Shown piece by piece: positions 28,600 to 38,219 of a stretch of 64,000 nt of DNA. Source of the stretch: a bacterium (GTDB lineage Bacteria; Bacteroidota; Ignavibacteria; Kapaibacteriales; UBA2268). The notes below the pieces were generated by a model. It had not been told where the DNA came from. It made no database searches and saw only the letters and a program-made list of their open reading frames with translations. The stretch spans positions 226,348-290,347 of the forward strand of contig JANJTB010000006.1 of assembly GCA_024711295.1 (NCBI GenBank), read 5' to 3'. The position numbers were made by a program, and so were the translations under genes. Within the stretch, counting starts at the first letter, position 1. Each line of letters starts with the position of its first letter.

Positions 28600-29295
28600 A
28601 TGAAGATATTGACTAAATACACATCATTATTGCTGATTCTATTTATATTTTCAGCTAATCAGATTATCTCTGATGAACATGCTCATGAAAGTAAGAGCAA
28701 TGTTAATGTTTTAAAAACCCTTCTGGATGGCAACCAAAGATTTGTTTCGGGCAAACTTCAGCACCCGCATCAGGATCACAAAACAATTGTAAAGAATTCT
28801 AAAGGTCAGCATCCTTATGCTGTAATCATTGCATGTTCTGATAGTAGAGTTCCGGTAGAAACAATTTTTGATCAGGGAGTAGGAGATATTTTTGTAATCC
28901 GAACTGCTGGTAATGTAATCGGAAAGATCGAAATGGGATCAATACAGTATGCAGTAGAGCATTTAGGTGTTAAATTCGTTGGAGTTATGGGGCATACTGA
29001 TTGTGGTGCTATTAAAGCTTATGCTTCCGGCTCTAAAGGCGAAGGCAATATAAAAGATATCATAGACCATATTGCAGACGAAGCAGAGGAAAAAGAAATT
29101 CCTGAACCTAAGCATGAGCACATGGATAGATGTATTTACGCAAATATTTTTCATGGCACAAAACAGATTTTGAATGACCCGCTAATTACAAAAGTTAGTA
29201 CTCATCACGGTAAAGTTGAGATTTTACCCATGCTTTATGATGTAAAAACAGGAGTCGTTCAAGTACTTGATTTAGATATGAAAGCACCCCACTAA
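28600..29295 (+). CDS. exported beta-class carbonic anhydrase
   Basis: A 231-residue protein with a signal peptide (KYTSLLLILFIFSANQIIS) followed by a histidine-containing linker. The beta-CA core has zinc ligands Cys79 and Asp81 in IIACSDSRVP, and His132 and Cys135 in GHTDCGAIKA. The dimer block GDIFVIRTAGNVI is present. It interconverts CO2 and bicarbonate; the signal peptide puts it in the periplasm, unlike the common cytoplasmic beta-CA. It is a single gene, 160 bases after YitT, ended by a strong terminator. Confidence 0.92.
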   Translation: MKILTKYTSLLLILFIFSANQIISDEHAHESKSNVNVLKTLLDGNQRFVSGKLQHPHQDHKTIVKNSKGQHPYAVIIACSDSRVPVETIFDQGVGDIFVIRTAGNVIGKIEMGSIQYAVEHLGVKFVGVMGHTDCGAIKAYASGSKGEGNIKDIIDHIADEAEEKEIPEPKHEHMDRCIYANIFHGTKQILNDPLITKVSTHHGKVEILPMLYDVKTGVVQVLDLDMKAPH

Positions 29296-29322
29296 ACTTT
29301 TCTATCAAATAAAATACATTGA

Positions 29323-29357
29323 AAAAGGCTGTCTATTTATTAGACAGCTTTTTTTTT
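29323..29357 (+). terminator. Rho-independent terminator after carbonic anhydrase
   Basis: GCTGTCTA (29328-29335) pairs with TAGACAGC (29341-29348) around a five-base loop, followed by nine T residues. The stem is nearly the same as that of the terminator at 1028-1056. Confidence 0.88.
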
Positions 29358-29373
29358 GGCACACATTATGCAA
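29356..29373 (+). promoter_or_regulatory. sigma-54-like promoter motif upstream of dnaK
   Basis: TTGGCAC followed by TGCAA keeps the invariant GG (29358-29359) and GC (29370-29371) exactly 12 bases apart, as in -24/-12 promoters. It lies about 130 bases upstream of dnaK, just after the previous gene's terminator. A single motif can occur by chance. Confidence 0.35.
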
Positions 29374-29406
29374 TATGCTTCCCAGCTTTGAATAAATTAA
29401 AAAATA

Positions 29407-29473
29407 AGACATTTTGGCGCAATTATGACATAATAGAACGACAAAATGACCAAACAAGACAAAATGACATTTT
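29407..29473 (+). promoter_or_regulatory. repeat-rich dnaK leader, candidate heat-shock operator
   Basis: GACAAAATGAC occurs twice (29440-29450 and 29458-29468), 18 bases apart. Related GACA elements begin at 29408, 29427 and 29466, and AAAATGACATTTT at 29461-29473 is a near-palindrome. It is neither the CIRCE (HrcA) nor the HAIR (HspR) sequence. A regulatory role is inferred from the repeats and their position 30-95 bases before dnaK. Confidence 0.4.
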
Positions 29474-29501
29474 AATATAATAAAACGGAGACTTTTAAAA
29501 A

Positions 29502-31403
29502 ATGGGAAAAATTATTGGTATTGACTTAGGTACAACCAACTCATGTGTTGCTGTTATGGAAGGCTCAAGCCCGGTAGTAATAGCTAATAGTGAAGGTGCA
29601 AGAACTACCCCCTCTATGATTGGTTTTGCTAAAAACGGTGAACGTATGGTAGGGCAAGCTGCGAAAAGACAAGCAGTTACCAATCCTCATAATACAGTTT
29701 ACTCAATCAAAAGATTTATGGGACGAAGACTTGACGAAGTGACCGAAGAAGCTAAAATGGTACCCTTTAAAGTAGTTGCTAGTGATGATGGAGGTTCGGT
29801 TAGAGTTGACATTGATGGAAAAAAATACTCAGCTCCCGAAATTTCAGCTATGGTTCTTCAAAAAATGAAACAAACTGCTGAAGATTATTTAGGTCAGAAA
29901 ATTTCTGAAGCAGTTATAACTGTACCTGCTTACTTCAATGATGCTCAGCGTCAGGCAACTAAAGATGCCGGTGAAATTGCAGGTCTTACTGTTAGAAGAA
30001 TTATTAATGAGCCTACAGCTGCCGCTTTGGCTTATGGACTTGACAAAAAGTCAAAGAATATGACAGTTGCTGTTTATGATTTGGGCGGTGGAACTTTTGA
30101 TATTTCAATTCTTGAAATTGGTGATGGTGTTTTCGAGGTAAAATCTACAAATGGTGATACACACCTTGGTGGAGACAATTTTGATCAGAGATTAATAGAT
30201 TTTCTTGCTGATGAATTTAAGCGTCAGGAAAGTATTGATTTAAGAAAAGATGCTATGGCACTTCAAAGACTTCGTGAAGCAGCAGAAAAGGCAAAAATTG
30301 AATTGTCTCAAATGTTACAAACAGACGTGAATTTGCCTTTTATCACTGCTACTCAAGACGGTCCAAAGCATTTTAACATTAATATCACAAGAGCAAAATT
30401 TGAAAGCCTTTGTGCTGATTTATTTGAAAAATCACTTCAGCCATGCGAATCAGCTATACGTGATGCCAAAATGACACCAAACCAGATAGATGAAGTTATT
30501 TTGGTAGGTGGTTCTACAAGAATTCCAAAAATTCAAGAACTTGTAAAAAGCTTTTTTGGCAAAGAACCTTCTCGTGGAGTAAATCCTGACGAAGTTGTAG
30601 CTGTTGGTGCTGCAATTCAGGGAGGTGTTTTGGCTGGTGATGTGCAAGATATATTATTATTGGATGTTACACCTTTAACTTTAGGTATCGAAACCTTAGG
30701 TGGAGTCATGACTCAAATGATTCCGGCAAATACAACTATACCTACTCGTAAGTCAGAGATATTTTCAACAGCTACAGATAGTCAAACTAGTGTTGAGGTG
30801 CACGTATTACAAGGTGAACGACCTATGGCTCGTGATAACCGTTCCTTAGGAAGATTTCATTTAGATGGTATTCCGCCTGCACCACGTGGTGTACCACAGG
30901 TCGAAGTTACATTTGATATAGATGCAAACGGTATTCTTGGTGTTACTGCCAGAGATAAAGCATCAGGGAAAGAACAGAATATTAGAATAGAATCCTCAAG
31001 CGGAATTTCAAAAGATGAAATCGAAAAAATGAAAAACGACGCACAGAAGCACTCTGAAGAGGATAAAAAGCGCAAAGAAGAGATTGATTTAAGAAATCAG
31101 GCCGATTCATTAGTTTATTCTACTGATAAGCAATTAAGTGAGTTAGGTGATAAATTACAAGCAGATGATAAAACCAAAATCATTACTGCTAAAGAAAGAT
31201 TGGCAAATGCGATTAAAGAAAATGCTTCAGATATCAGACCTGCTATGGATGAATTAAATAAAATCTGGAGTGAAGCTTCAACAAGAATGTATCAAAACGC
31301 TGATAGTGCTGCATCTACCCAGGCAAGCTCACAGCAAGAAAGCAAAAAAGAAGATACTGTTGAAGAAGCAGAATATACTGTTGTTGACGAAGATAAAAAA
31401 TAA
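29502..31403 (+). CDS. dnaK: chaperone DnaK (Hsp70)
   Basis: A 633-residue Hsp70. The ATPase domain opens with [18 protein letters not shown] and has [17 protein letters not shown] and [16 protein letters not shown]. The substrate-binding domain starts near residue 390 with [17 protein letters not shown]. The lid is helical, and the C-terminus ends with [13 protein letters not shown], the acidic tail typical of bacterial DnaK. It folds nascent and stressed proteins with DnaJ and GrpE, neither of which is encoded here. GGAG lies upstream of the ATG. groES follows after 129 bases, so a separate promoter for groESL is possible. Confidence 0.98.
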   Translation: MGKIIGIDLGTTNSCVAVMEGSSPVVIANSEGARTTPSMIGFAKNGERMVGQAAKRQAVTNPHNTVYSIKRFMGRRLDEVTEEAKMVPFKVVASDDGGSVRVDIDGKKYSAPEISAMVLQKMKQTAEDYLGQKISEAVITVPAYFNDAQRQATKDAGEIAGLTVRRIINEPTAAALAYGLDKKSKNMTVAVYDLGGGTFDISILEIGDGVFEVKSTNGDTHLGGDNFDQRLIDFLADEFKRQESIDLRKDAMALQRLREAAEKAKIELSQMLQTDVNLPFITATQDGPKHFNINITRAKFESLCADLFEKSLQPCESAIRDAKMTPNQIDEVILVGGSTRIPKIQELVKSFFGKEPSRGVNPDEVVAVGAAIQGGVLAGDVQDILLLDVTPLTLGIETLGGVMTQMIPANTTIPTRKSEIFSTATDSQTSVEVHVLQGERPMARDNRSLGRFHLDGIPPAPRGVPQVEVTFDIDANGILGVTARDKASGKEQNIRIESSSGISKDEIEKMKNDAQKHSEEDKKRKEEIDLRNQADSLVYSTDKQLSELGDKLQADDKTKIITAKERLANAIKENASDIRPAMDELNKIWSEASTRMYQNADSAASTQASSQQESKKEDTVEEAEYTVVDEDKK

Positions 31404-31532
31404 CATTTAATAATTGGGTTGCTTATTTAAAAAGAGCATCCCATAATCAAAATGCAAATTTATTATAACAATCAATTATTCATAAACAATATTTATTAAT
31501 ATTTAAAATATCTAATTCTAGGAGGAATTAAC

Positions 31533-31820
31533 ATGGGTTTAAAGCCATTGCACGATCGCATCATCGTAAGAGCTGCTCAGGCAGAAGAAACAACAAGAGG
31601 CGGTATCATTATACCTGATACAGCAAAAGAAAAACCAATGCAGGGCGAAATTATTGCCGTTGGACAAGGCAAAGTTTCTGAAGATGGTAAAATTACTGCA
31701 CTTCAGGTTAAAGTCGGTGACAAAGTACTTTACGGTAAATATGCCGGTACAGAAGTATCTGTTGACGGTGAGGAATTGCTCATCATGCGTGAAAGTGATG
31801 TATTTGCTATTATTGACTAA
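31533..31820 (+). CDS. groES: co-chaperonin GroES
   Basis: A 95-residue GroES with the standard pattern: [17 protein letters not shown], then the mobile loop [16 protein letters not shown], then [10 protein letters not shown], and [15 protein letters not shown] near the end. It caps the GroEL ring. A strong Shine-Dalgarno sequence (AGGAGG at 31520-31525) precedes the ATG, unusual among the genes here and consistent with high expression. groEL follows after 40 bases. Confidence 0.98.
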   Translation: MGLKPLHDRIIVRAAQAEETTRGGIIIPDTAKEKPMQGEIIAVGQGKVSEDGKITALQVKVGDKVLYGKYAGTEVSVDGEELLIMRESDVFAIID

Positions 31821-31860
31821 TTATGTAATAAATTAAATTTAAATAAAGGAGAAGAAATTA

Positions 31861-33498
31861 ATGTCAGCTAAATTAATTAATTATGATGTAGAGGCTCGCT
31901 CAGCACTCAAAAAAGGCGTTGACCAACTTGCGAATGCCGTTAAAGTAACTTTAGGACCAAAAGGTCGTAATGTAATCATTGACAAAAAGTTTGGTGCACC
32001 AACTGTAACTAAAGATGGCGTTACCGTTGCTAAAGAAATTGAATTGGAAGATCCAATTGAGAACATGGGCGCAAACATGGTTCGCGAAGTTGCTTCAAAA
32101 ACTTCTGATGTAGCCGGTGATGGTACTACAACTGCAACTGTTTTGGCTCAGGCTATTTATCGTGAAGGTCTTAAAAACGTAACTGCCGGTGCTAATCCGA
32201 TGGACTTGAAACGTGGTATTGATATTGCTGTTACAGCAATTACAGAAGGTTTGAAAGAAATAAGCCGCGAAGTAGAAGGCAAGAAAGAAATTGCTCAGGT
32301 AGGCACAATTTCAGCTAACAACGATAATACTATCGGTGAATTAATTGCTGAAGCTATGGATAAAGTTGGTAAAGATGGTGTAATTACTGTCGAAGAAGCA
32401 AAAGGTACAGATACTTCAATGGAGACTGTAGAGGGTATGCAGTTCGACCGTGGTTACCTCTCACCTTATTTTATCACTGATGCTGACTCAATGGAAGCGA
32501 AACTTGAAGATCCTTACATCTTAATTTATGACAAAAAGATTTCTGCTATCAAGGAATTATTGCCAATTCTTGAAAAAGTATCTCAACATGGCCGTTCACT
32601 TCTTATAATTGCAGAAGATCTCGAAGGCGAAGCATTGGCTACACTTGTAGTTAATAAATTGCGCGGTACTTTAAGAATTGCAGCTGTTAAAGCACCAGGA
32701 TTCGGTGATCGCAGAAAAGCAATGCTCGAGGATATTGCAGTATTGACTGGTGGTACTGTAATAAGCGAAGAAAAAGGATTTAAACTTGATCAGGCACAAA
32801 TTTCATACCTTGGACATGCTAAAACTGTTATCATTGACAAGGACAACACTACAATTGTAGAGGGTGCCGGATCAACTGATGAAATTAAGAAACGCGTAAA
32901 CGAAATTCGTGTACAGATGGACAAAACAACAAGTGACTACGACCGTGAAAAATTACAGGAACGTCTTGCTAAACTAAGCGGTGGTGTTGCTGTTCTGAAA
33001 ATTGGTGCAGCTACAGAAGTTGAAATGAAAGAAAAGAAAGCACGTGTTGAAGATGCATTACATGCGACTCGTGCAGCTGTTGAAGAAGGTATTGTTCCTG
33101 GTGGCGGTGTAGCATACCTACGTGCTATCAACAAACTTGACTCAGTAAAAACAGCTAATGAAGACCAATCTACCGGTGTAAATATCATTCGTCGTGCTGT
33201 AGAAGAGCCAATTCGTCAGATTGTAACAAATGCAGGTGAAGAAGCATCTGTTGTTGTTAACAACATTAAAGCCGGAAATGGTGCGTATGGTTATAATGCA
33301 GCTATTAGCGAATATGGTAATATGTTCGAAATGGGTGTTATTGACCCGACTAAAGTTAGCCGTGTAGCTCTCGAAAATGCAGCTTCAGTTGCTGGATTAC
33401 TTTTAACAACTGAATGTACGATTGTAGAAAAACCTGCAAAAGAAGCACCAATGCCTCCAATGCCTGGTGGTATGGGCGGTATGGACGGAATGTATTAA
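31861..33498 (+). CDS. groEL: chaperonin GroEL
   Basis: A 545-residue GroEL of usual length. It has [19 protein letters not shown], the ATP site [14 protein letters not shown] (about residue 86), the apical-domain sequence [15 protein letters not shown] and the Gly/Met-rich C-terminus ([11 protein letters not shown]). It encapsulates unfolded proteins with GroES. AAGGAG precedes the ATG. A bidirectional terminator ends the operon. Confidence 0.99.
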   Translation: MSAKLINYDVEARSALKKGVDQLANAVKVTLGPKGRNVIIDKKFGAPTVTKDGVTVAKEIELEDPIENMGANMVREVASKTSDVAGDGTTTATVLAQAIYREGLKNVTAGANPMDLKRGIDIAVTAITEGLKEISREVEGKKEIAQVGTISANNDNTIGELIAEAMDKVGKDGVITVEEAKGTDTSMETVEGMQFDRGYLSPYFITDADSMEAKLEDPYILIYDKKISAIKELLPILEKVSQHGRSLLIIAEDLEGEALATLVVNKLRGTLRIAAVKAPGFGDRRKAMLEDIAVLTGGTVISEEKGFKLDQAQISYLGHAKTVIIDKDNTTIVEGAGSTDEIKKRVNEIRVQMDKTTSDYDREKLQERLAKLSGGVAVLKIGAATEVEMKEKKARVEDALHATRAAVEEGIVPGGGVAYLRAINKLDSVKTANEDQSTGVNIIRRAVEEPIRQIVTNAGEEASVVVNNIKAGNGAYGYNAAISEYGNMFEMGVIDPTKVSRVALENAASVAGLLLTTECTIVEKPAKEAPMPPMPGGMGGMDGMY

Positions 33499-33529
33499 TA
33501 GAATAAATTTCAGGAAATTACTGTAATAA

Positions 33530-33570
33530 AAAATCCCCACGCTTTTTTAAGGTGTGGGGATTTTTATTTT
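33530..33570. terminator. bidirectional terminator between groEL and leuD
   Basis: ATCCCCAC (33533-33540) pairs with GTGGGGAT (33554-33561), with an A run before it and a T run after it. It serves groEL on the plus strand and the dehydratase operon on the minus strand. Confidence 0.88.
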
Positions 33571-33581
33571 TTAAAAGTTAG

Positions 33582-34082
33582 TTAACTCATACCAAGTTTT
33601 TCTTTCAAAAGCTTTTGTGTGTATGGTATTAATCCGCCAGCTTCTACAATTGCTTTTCTTGCAGCAGGCAAAGGTATTGTGTCGAAAGCAAGACCTTTGG
33701 ATAGGTTTATTACTTTGTTGTGCGAAAACTCGATATCATCACCCGGTTCTGCAACTATTTCAGGACAAATTACAGTATTCAGACCTAAATTAATTGAGTT
33801 TTGGAGAAATATTCTTGCAAAATCTCTTGCCACTACAGTAACATTATGTCCTTTTAGTGTTGATGCAGCTTGTTCTCTTGATGAGCCACATCCAAAGTTT
33901 TTTCCGCCTACAATGATAACAGGAACAGATTTATCTTTATCATTCAACATTTTATTTAAGTCCCTTAAATCATCGAAAGCAAACTGAGGTGTTTCTGTTG
34001 GTAAAACAGTTGCCATATATCTTCCGGGATAAATTATATCAGTTGATATATCATCGCCAACTTTATATATAACCTTCATCAT
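33582..34082 (-). CDS. leuD: isopropylmalate-type dehydratase, small subunit
   Basis: A 166-residue swivel-domain protein. Blocks are DDISTDIIYPGRYM near the N-terminus, GGKNFGCGSSREQA near residue 60, and ARDFARIFLQNSINLGL. It is of the short LeuD2/HacB type, which pairs with the large subunit encoded one base upstream to isomerise 2-isopropylmalate or related acids such as homoaconitate or citramalate. AAGGAG lies nine bases before the first ATG, inside the large-subunit 3' end. Neither leuA nor leuB is nearby, so the substrate is not fixed by context. Confidence 0.88.
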   Translation of the reverse strand: MMKVIYKVGDDISTDIIYPGRYMATVLPTETPQFAFDDLRDLNKMLNDKDKSVPVIIVGGKNFGCGSSREQAASTLKGHNVTVVARDFARIFLQNSINLGLNTVICPEIVAEPGDDIEFSHNKVINLSKGLAFDTIPLPAARKAIVEAGGLIPYTQKLLKEKLGMS

Positions 34083-34083
34083 T

Positions 34084-35376
34084 TTAATTTTCTCCTTTTA
34101 ATGGATTAGTAATATATCCCGTCAAAGCTGAGTATGCAGCAACAACAGGAGATGACAAATAAACATCTGAAGTAGGATTTCCCATTCTTCCCTTAAAATT
34201 TCTATTGGTTGTAGCTAACGCAACTTCACCATCACCCAGTGCACCTTGATGCACACCAAGGCAAGGACCACAACCAGAGTTCATAACTACAGCTCCAGCT
34301 TTCATAAGATCAGTTACGTATCCCATTTCGACTGCTTGAGAATAAATTCTAGACGATGCCGGAAAAACTAACATTCTCACACCTTTAGCAACTTTCTTAT
34401 CTTTTAGTATGGCGGCTGCAGCTGCAATATCATCTAGTCGTCCGTTAGTGCATGAACCAATAACAATCTGGTGAATTCTTGTACCTTCAACTGCGCTCAC
34501 CGGCTTAACATTGTCAACTGTGTGTGGACAAGCAACCTGTGGTTCCAAATTAGAAGCATCAATTTCTACAATCTGACTGTAAACCGCATCTATATCAGGG
34601 TTTATAATTTCAATATTTCCTGTAACTCCTGCTTCATCGCGTAAATATCTGATTGTCTCATCATCAGCAGGTACTATTCCGGATGTTGCACCTGCCTCAA
34701 CTGCCATATTACAAATCGTTAACCTACCGCTTGTACTCATGTTTTTTATGGTAGTACCATGGAATTCCAACACTTTGAAATTCGCACCTTCTGCTGATAT
34801 TTTGCCAATTAAATACAGTATAATATCTTTGGGTGTTACATATTTTGGTAATTCACCATTGATGATTACCTTTATAGTATCAGGGACTTCAACATTCAAA
34901 ATTTTTCCTAATGTCCAGACTGACGCCATCTCTGTAGCACCAACACCAAAAGCAAATGCTCCTAATGCCCCGTGAGTAGTTGTGTGGCTATCGGTTCCTA
35001 CAACAACATAACCTGGTAGAATATAGCCCATTTCCGGAAGTATTTGATGACAAATGCCACCCTCATCGCCACGAATATCATGAAATTTGCTTATCCCTTG
35101 TTCTTCAACAAATTGTCTGACTTTCTTTTGATTAGTTGCTGTTTTTTTACTTTCTGCGGGAACTCTGTGGTCGAAAATGATAGATATTCTTGAAGGATCC
35201 CATACTTTTGGTTCAAGCCCTACACCATTATAAATCTCATTAAATTGGTTGAGCACCAATGCTGCATTCTCATGTGACATAGCTAAATTAACAAGGGGCT
35301 CAATGACTTCACCGACTTTAACATATTCCTTACCTGTTGATTTTGCTAATATTTTTTGAACAACTGTTTGTTGCAT
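34084..35376 (-). CDS. leuC: isopropylmalate/homoaconitate-type dehydratase, large subunit
   Basis: A 430-residue aconitase-family large subunit. Substrate and cluster blocks are IIFDHRVPAESKKTA, VVGTDSHTTTHGALGAFAFG, VIGSCTNGRLDD-type sequence (first Fe-S cysteine) and MNSGCGPCLGVHQGAL (the CxxC pair). The length is that of the shorter archaeal-type LeuC/HacA group. I start it at ATG 35376: GGAG at 35383-35386 lies six bases upstream, inside what a start at ATG 35388 would translate. It forms an operon with leuD. Confidence 0.9.
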   Translation of the reverse strand: MQQTVVQKILAKSTGKEYVKVGEVIEPLVNLAMSHENAALVLNQFNEIYNGVGLEPKVWDPSRISIIFDHRVPAESKKTATNQKKVRQFVEEQGISKFHDIRGDEGGICHQILPEMGYILPGYVVVGTDSHTTTHGALGAFAFGVGATEMASVWTLGKILNVEVPDTIKVIINGELPKYVTPKDIILYLIGKISAEGANFKVLEFHGTTIKNMSTSGRLTICNMAVEAGATSGIVPADDETIRYLRDEAGVTGNIEIINPDIDAVYSQIVEIDASNLEPQVACPHTVDNVKPVSAVEGTRIHQIVIGSCTNGRLDDIAAAAAILKDKKVAKGVRMLVFPASSRIYSQAVEMGYVTDLMKAGAVVMNSGCGPCLGVHQGALGDGEVALATTNRNFKGRMGNPTSDVYLSSPVVAAYSALTGYITNPLKGEN

Positions 35377-35580
35377 TTTTTTCTCCATTTCTTGATTAGA
35401 GCATAATAATATTAAAAATTATGTAAATATTTTGAAATTTACATTTCTATACTTACAAAATTAACTTAAATAAATTATTTTTTTTAAATAAAACATTAAA
35501 ATTCGTATATTTTTATTAAATTGCATACTAATTGTCCGTATAATCGGGCTTTTTTTTGTTTAAATAAATTTTATCAACAA

Positions 35581-37005
35581 ATGACAGAAACAGATACGAA
35601 GAAAAAGGGAATAAAGCAGTTTCCATCTACATATTGGGTAGTTATAATATTTGAGTTTTTTGAACGAGGTTCTTATTACGGTGTCATGAGTGTATTGTCT
35701 GTTTACCTTACTGATCTGCTAGGGTTTTCGAAGACTGAAGTGGGTGCAATCAAAGGTACAATACAACCATTATTATATATTCTACCAATTCTATCCGGTG
35801 CAATTGCTGACCGTATGGGCTATCGCAAAACTTTGATGGTTGCTTTTTCATTATTGGGATTGGGATATATCCTAAGTTCTCAAGTAACAGATTATTTACC
35901 GGTATTTATGTTTTTGATTATAATGGCTCTCGGAGCAGGCACCTTCAAGCCGATTATTTCCGGTACAATAGCTAAAGTAACAAACGAACAAAACTCTACA
36001 CTTGGATTTGGAATATTTTATTGGTCCATTAATCTTGGTGCGTTTATTTTCCCACTAGTAATTGTTCCTTATCTCAAAACTTTAGATTGGTCTTATGTAC
36101 TTCTTCTTGCTGGTATTATTACAGGCGCAATGACTTTACCAACATTATTTTTCTACAAAGAGCCTGCCAGAGAGCAAAAGGAGCAACAGTCATTTTCAGT
36201 TATTCTGAATGACATTTTCTCAAAGATTAAAATGGTATTTCTTGATTGGAGATTCATCCTATTCATATTCATTTATTCCTGGTTCTGGATACTATATTTT
36301 CAAATGTTTGACTCAGTGTTGTGGTATGTAAAAGAGTTTGTAGATACATCCGAGCTAAATATTTTTATAAGTAGTATTGTAGGCTTTGATTGGAAATTTG
36401 ATGTTGAACATGTAACAGTAATTAATGCTGCCACTATAATTTTACTTCAACTATTAGTTTCATCAATTGTAGCTAAAACAAAACCCTTACCGACACTTAT
36501 CGCCGGAATATCAATAGGCACTATAGGAATGGCTATTTTAGCAATTGACTCAAGCATTTGGGTTTTACTGATAGGATTGTTTTTGTTTTCAATTGGTGAA
36601 ATGACTGCTCACCCAAAATTCATTTCGTATTTAGGAACAATTGCACCTCCAGACAAAAAAGCAACCTATATGGGATTTGGCTTTTTGTATGGTTTTTTTG
36701 GATCATTCATAGGTGGATTCCTTGGAGCATGGTTGTATGTACGATTGATTGATAATCCTATGATATCATTCATAAGAAATACCATTTCAGAAAGAAATTT
36801 GACAGCTATTTTACCTGATGATGTCAAAATTGCTGAAGCTATTAAAATTGCAGAATCTGTAGGTATTTCAAAAGCCGAGGTTTCACAACATGCTTTTACT
36901 GCTGAGTTATGGTTAATATTTAGTGGTATTGGTGTGTTATGTATAATTGGTTTGGTTTTGTATCAACAATTTATTGGTGCAAGAAGTGCTGAGAACATCA
37001 AATAA
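35581..37005 (+). CDS. POT-family proton-dependent peptide transporter (MFS)
   Basis: A 474-residue major facilitator protein with about 12-14 membrane segments. The POT/PTR2 hallmark is near the N-terminus: FEFFERGSYYGVMSVLSVYL, matching the ExxERxxYY-type helix 1 motif. GAIADRMGYRKTLM is the loop 2-3 motif. It imports di- or tripeptides with protons at the inner membrane. An in-frame TTG at 35521 would add 20 unlikely residues; I use ATG 35581. The next gene overlaps its 3' end by 20 bases. Confidence 0.88.
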   Translation: MTETDTKKKGIKQFPSTYWVVIIFEFFERGSYYGVMSVLSVYLTDLLGFSKTEVGAIKGTIQPLLYILPILSGAIADRMGYRKTLMVAFSLLGLGYILSSQVTDYLPVFMFLIIMALGAGTFKPIISGTIAKVTNEQNSTLGFGIFYWSINLGAFIFPLVIVPYLKTLDWSYVLLLAGIITGAMTLPTLFFYKEPAREQKEQQSFSVILNDIFSKIKMVFLDWRFILFIFIYSWFWILYFQMFDSVLWYVKEFVDTSELNIFISSIVGFDWKFDVEHVTVINAATIILLQLLVSSIVAKTKPLPTLIAGISIGTIGMAILAIDSSIWVLLIGLFLFSIGEMTAHPKFISYLGTIAPPDKKATYMGFGFLYGFFGSFIGGFLGAWLYVRLIDNPMISFIRNTISERNLTAILPDDVKIAEAIKIAESVGISKAEVSQHAFTAELWLIFSGIGVLCIIGLVLYQQFIGARSAENIK

Positions 37006-38104
37006 ATATAATTTATCGGAAACGTTGTTAATTTTCTTAATGTTGATTAGTTCAATATTTTTTGCTTCATGCAATAATGATTCAAAATCAGAACATAGCA
37101 GTGAGGCTGAGTATCTATCATTACCGGACAAAAATGCTGAATCCGAAATACTAAAGGACTCATTCCCCAAAATCAATTATAATTATATTGTAATAAGAGA
37201 TAAAGATCACCTGGACTCGGTTAAAACTGCATTTAAAGAAACCGAAGATGTGCCTGAACTAAACAAAATGTTCTGTACACTTAATAGAAAGGAGAGAAGA
37301 TTCATTAAAGTAGGGGATACTGTTCTTGTGGCAGATTCTGTCATGAAGGACATGGTAGCTTATTCAATTTTTCCATTTTATTATAGTGCAGCAAAAGATA
37401 TTAAAAAAATTATTTTAGTATCTAATAGATATCAGGCTTATGCATGTTATGAATATGGCAAACAAGTAAGATTTGCTGCAACCAATACCGGCAAGGAGAG
37501 AACACCATCTTATCCCGGCAGATATGCAATGGTTTGGAAAGCTGAGCTGAGACTATCCTCACTTGACAGCACATGGAAAATGCCATTTACCTGGAATATT
37601 CACAAACAAGCAGGCAGCGCATTTCATAAATTCGAAATGCCGGGATATCCTGCCTCACATTCATGTCTCAGACAGTTTATGGATGATGCAAAATGGCTCT
37701 ATAAATGGGGTGAAGGCGAAAAGTATGACTCAGTTAAAAATACAAGATATATGACAGGTACACCTGTAATTATTATTGACCATTTTGATTTTAACAGGCC
37801 TCGAAGCGGTCCATGGGTTTCTTTACGCTCAAATAAGGATGTTACTCTTGAACTACCAGACAATCCGTTAGAAGTAGAGGAAGCACTAATTCCTATTAGC
37901 CAAATTCCTGAAGTTTCCCGTAATAGTCTCAGGAATAAACAAAGATATATTTTTGCTGAGGATACTCTAAGGGCAAGGGGAGTAATCAGAGAAGGAGTTA
38001 AGTTGATTGCATCTGTAGATTTTAATAAACTGCGAAGGCAAAAAGCTGCCCGTAAAGCTAAAGAGTTGGAAGAAAAGAAGAAGCTAATGGATTCAATTAA
38101 TTAA
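36986..38104 (+). CDS. YkuD-type L,D-transpeptidase-like lipoprotein
   Basis: With the GTG at 36986 it has 372 residues. An N-terminal hydrophobic core (LLIFLMLISSIFFASC) ends in a lipobox-like cysteine. The catalytic domain spans about residues 140-270, with GRYAMVWKAELRL, HKFEMPGYPASHSCLR and catalytic Cys227. Most family members have SHGC, while here it reads SHSC. YkuD enzymes cross-link peptidoglycan stem peptides in the periplasm. The C-terminal tail is charged (RRQKAARKAKELEEKKK). No ATG gives a full signal peptide; TTG 36974 and ATG 37040 are other options. It overlaps the transporter gene, so coupling is likely. Confidence 0.75.
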   Translation: MLRTSNKYNLSETLLIFLMLISSIFFASCNNDSKSEHSSEAEYLSLPDKNAESEILKDSFPKINYNYIVIRDKDHLDSVKTAFKETEDVPELNKMFCTLNRKERRFIKVGDTVLVADSVMKDMVAYSIFPFYYSAAKDIKKIILVSNRYQAYACYEYGKQVRFAATNTGKERTPSYPGRYAMVWKAELRLSSLDSTWKMPFTWNIHKQAGSAFHKFEMPGYPASHSCLRQFMDDAKWLYKWGEGEKYDSVKNTRYMTGTPVIIIDHFDFNRPRSGPWVSLRSNKDVTLELPDNPLEVEEALIPISQIPEVSRNSLRNKQRYIFAEDTLRARGVIREGVKLIASVDFNKLRRQKAARKAKELEEKKKLMDSIN

Positions 38105-38219
38105 ATATTTGAATGGTTATAATTTTTTTTTACATTTTTCAAAATAAAATAAATTGATTTCATTGTTGTTGTTATGTTATATATTTATCTTTATTAAATT
38201 TAAACACAAAAAAACTGAA

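Noticed and set aside
29296..29501. CIRCE or HAIR operator before dnaK
   Set aside because: Neither TTAGCACTC-N9-GAGTGCTAA nor the HspR inverted repeat is present.
31404..31480. Terminator between dnaK and groES
   Set aside because: GGGTTGCT and AGCATCCC can pair with one mismatch, but no T run follows, so it is not called.
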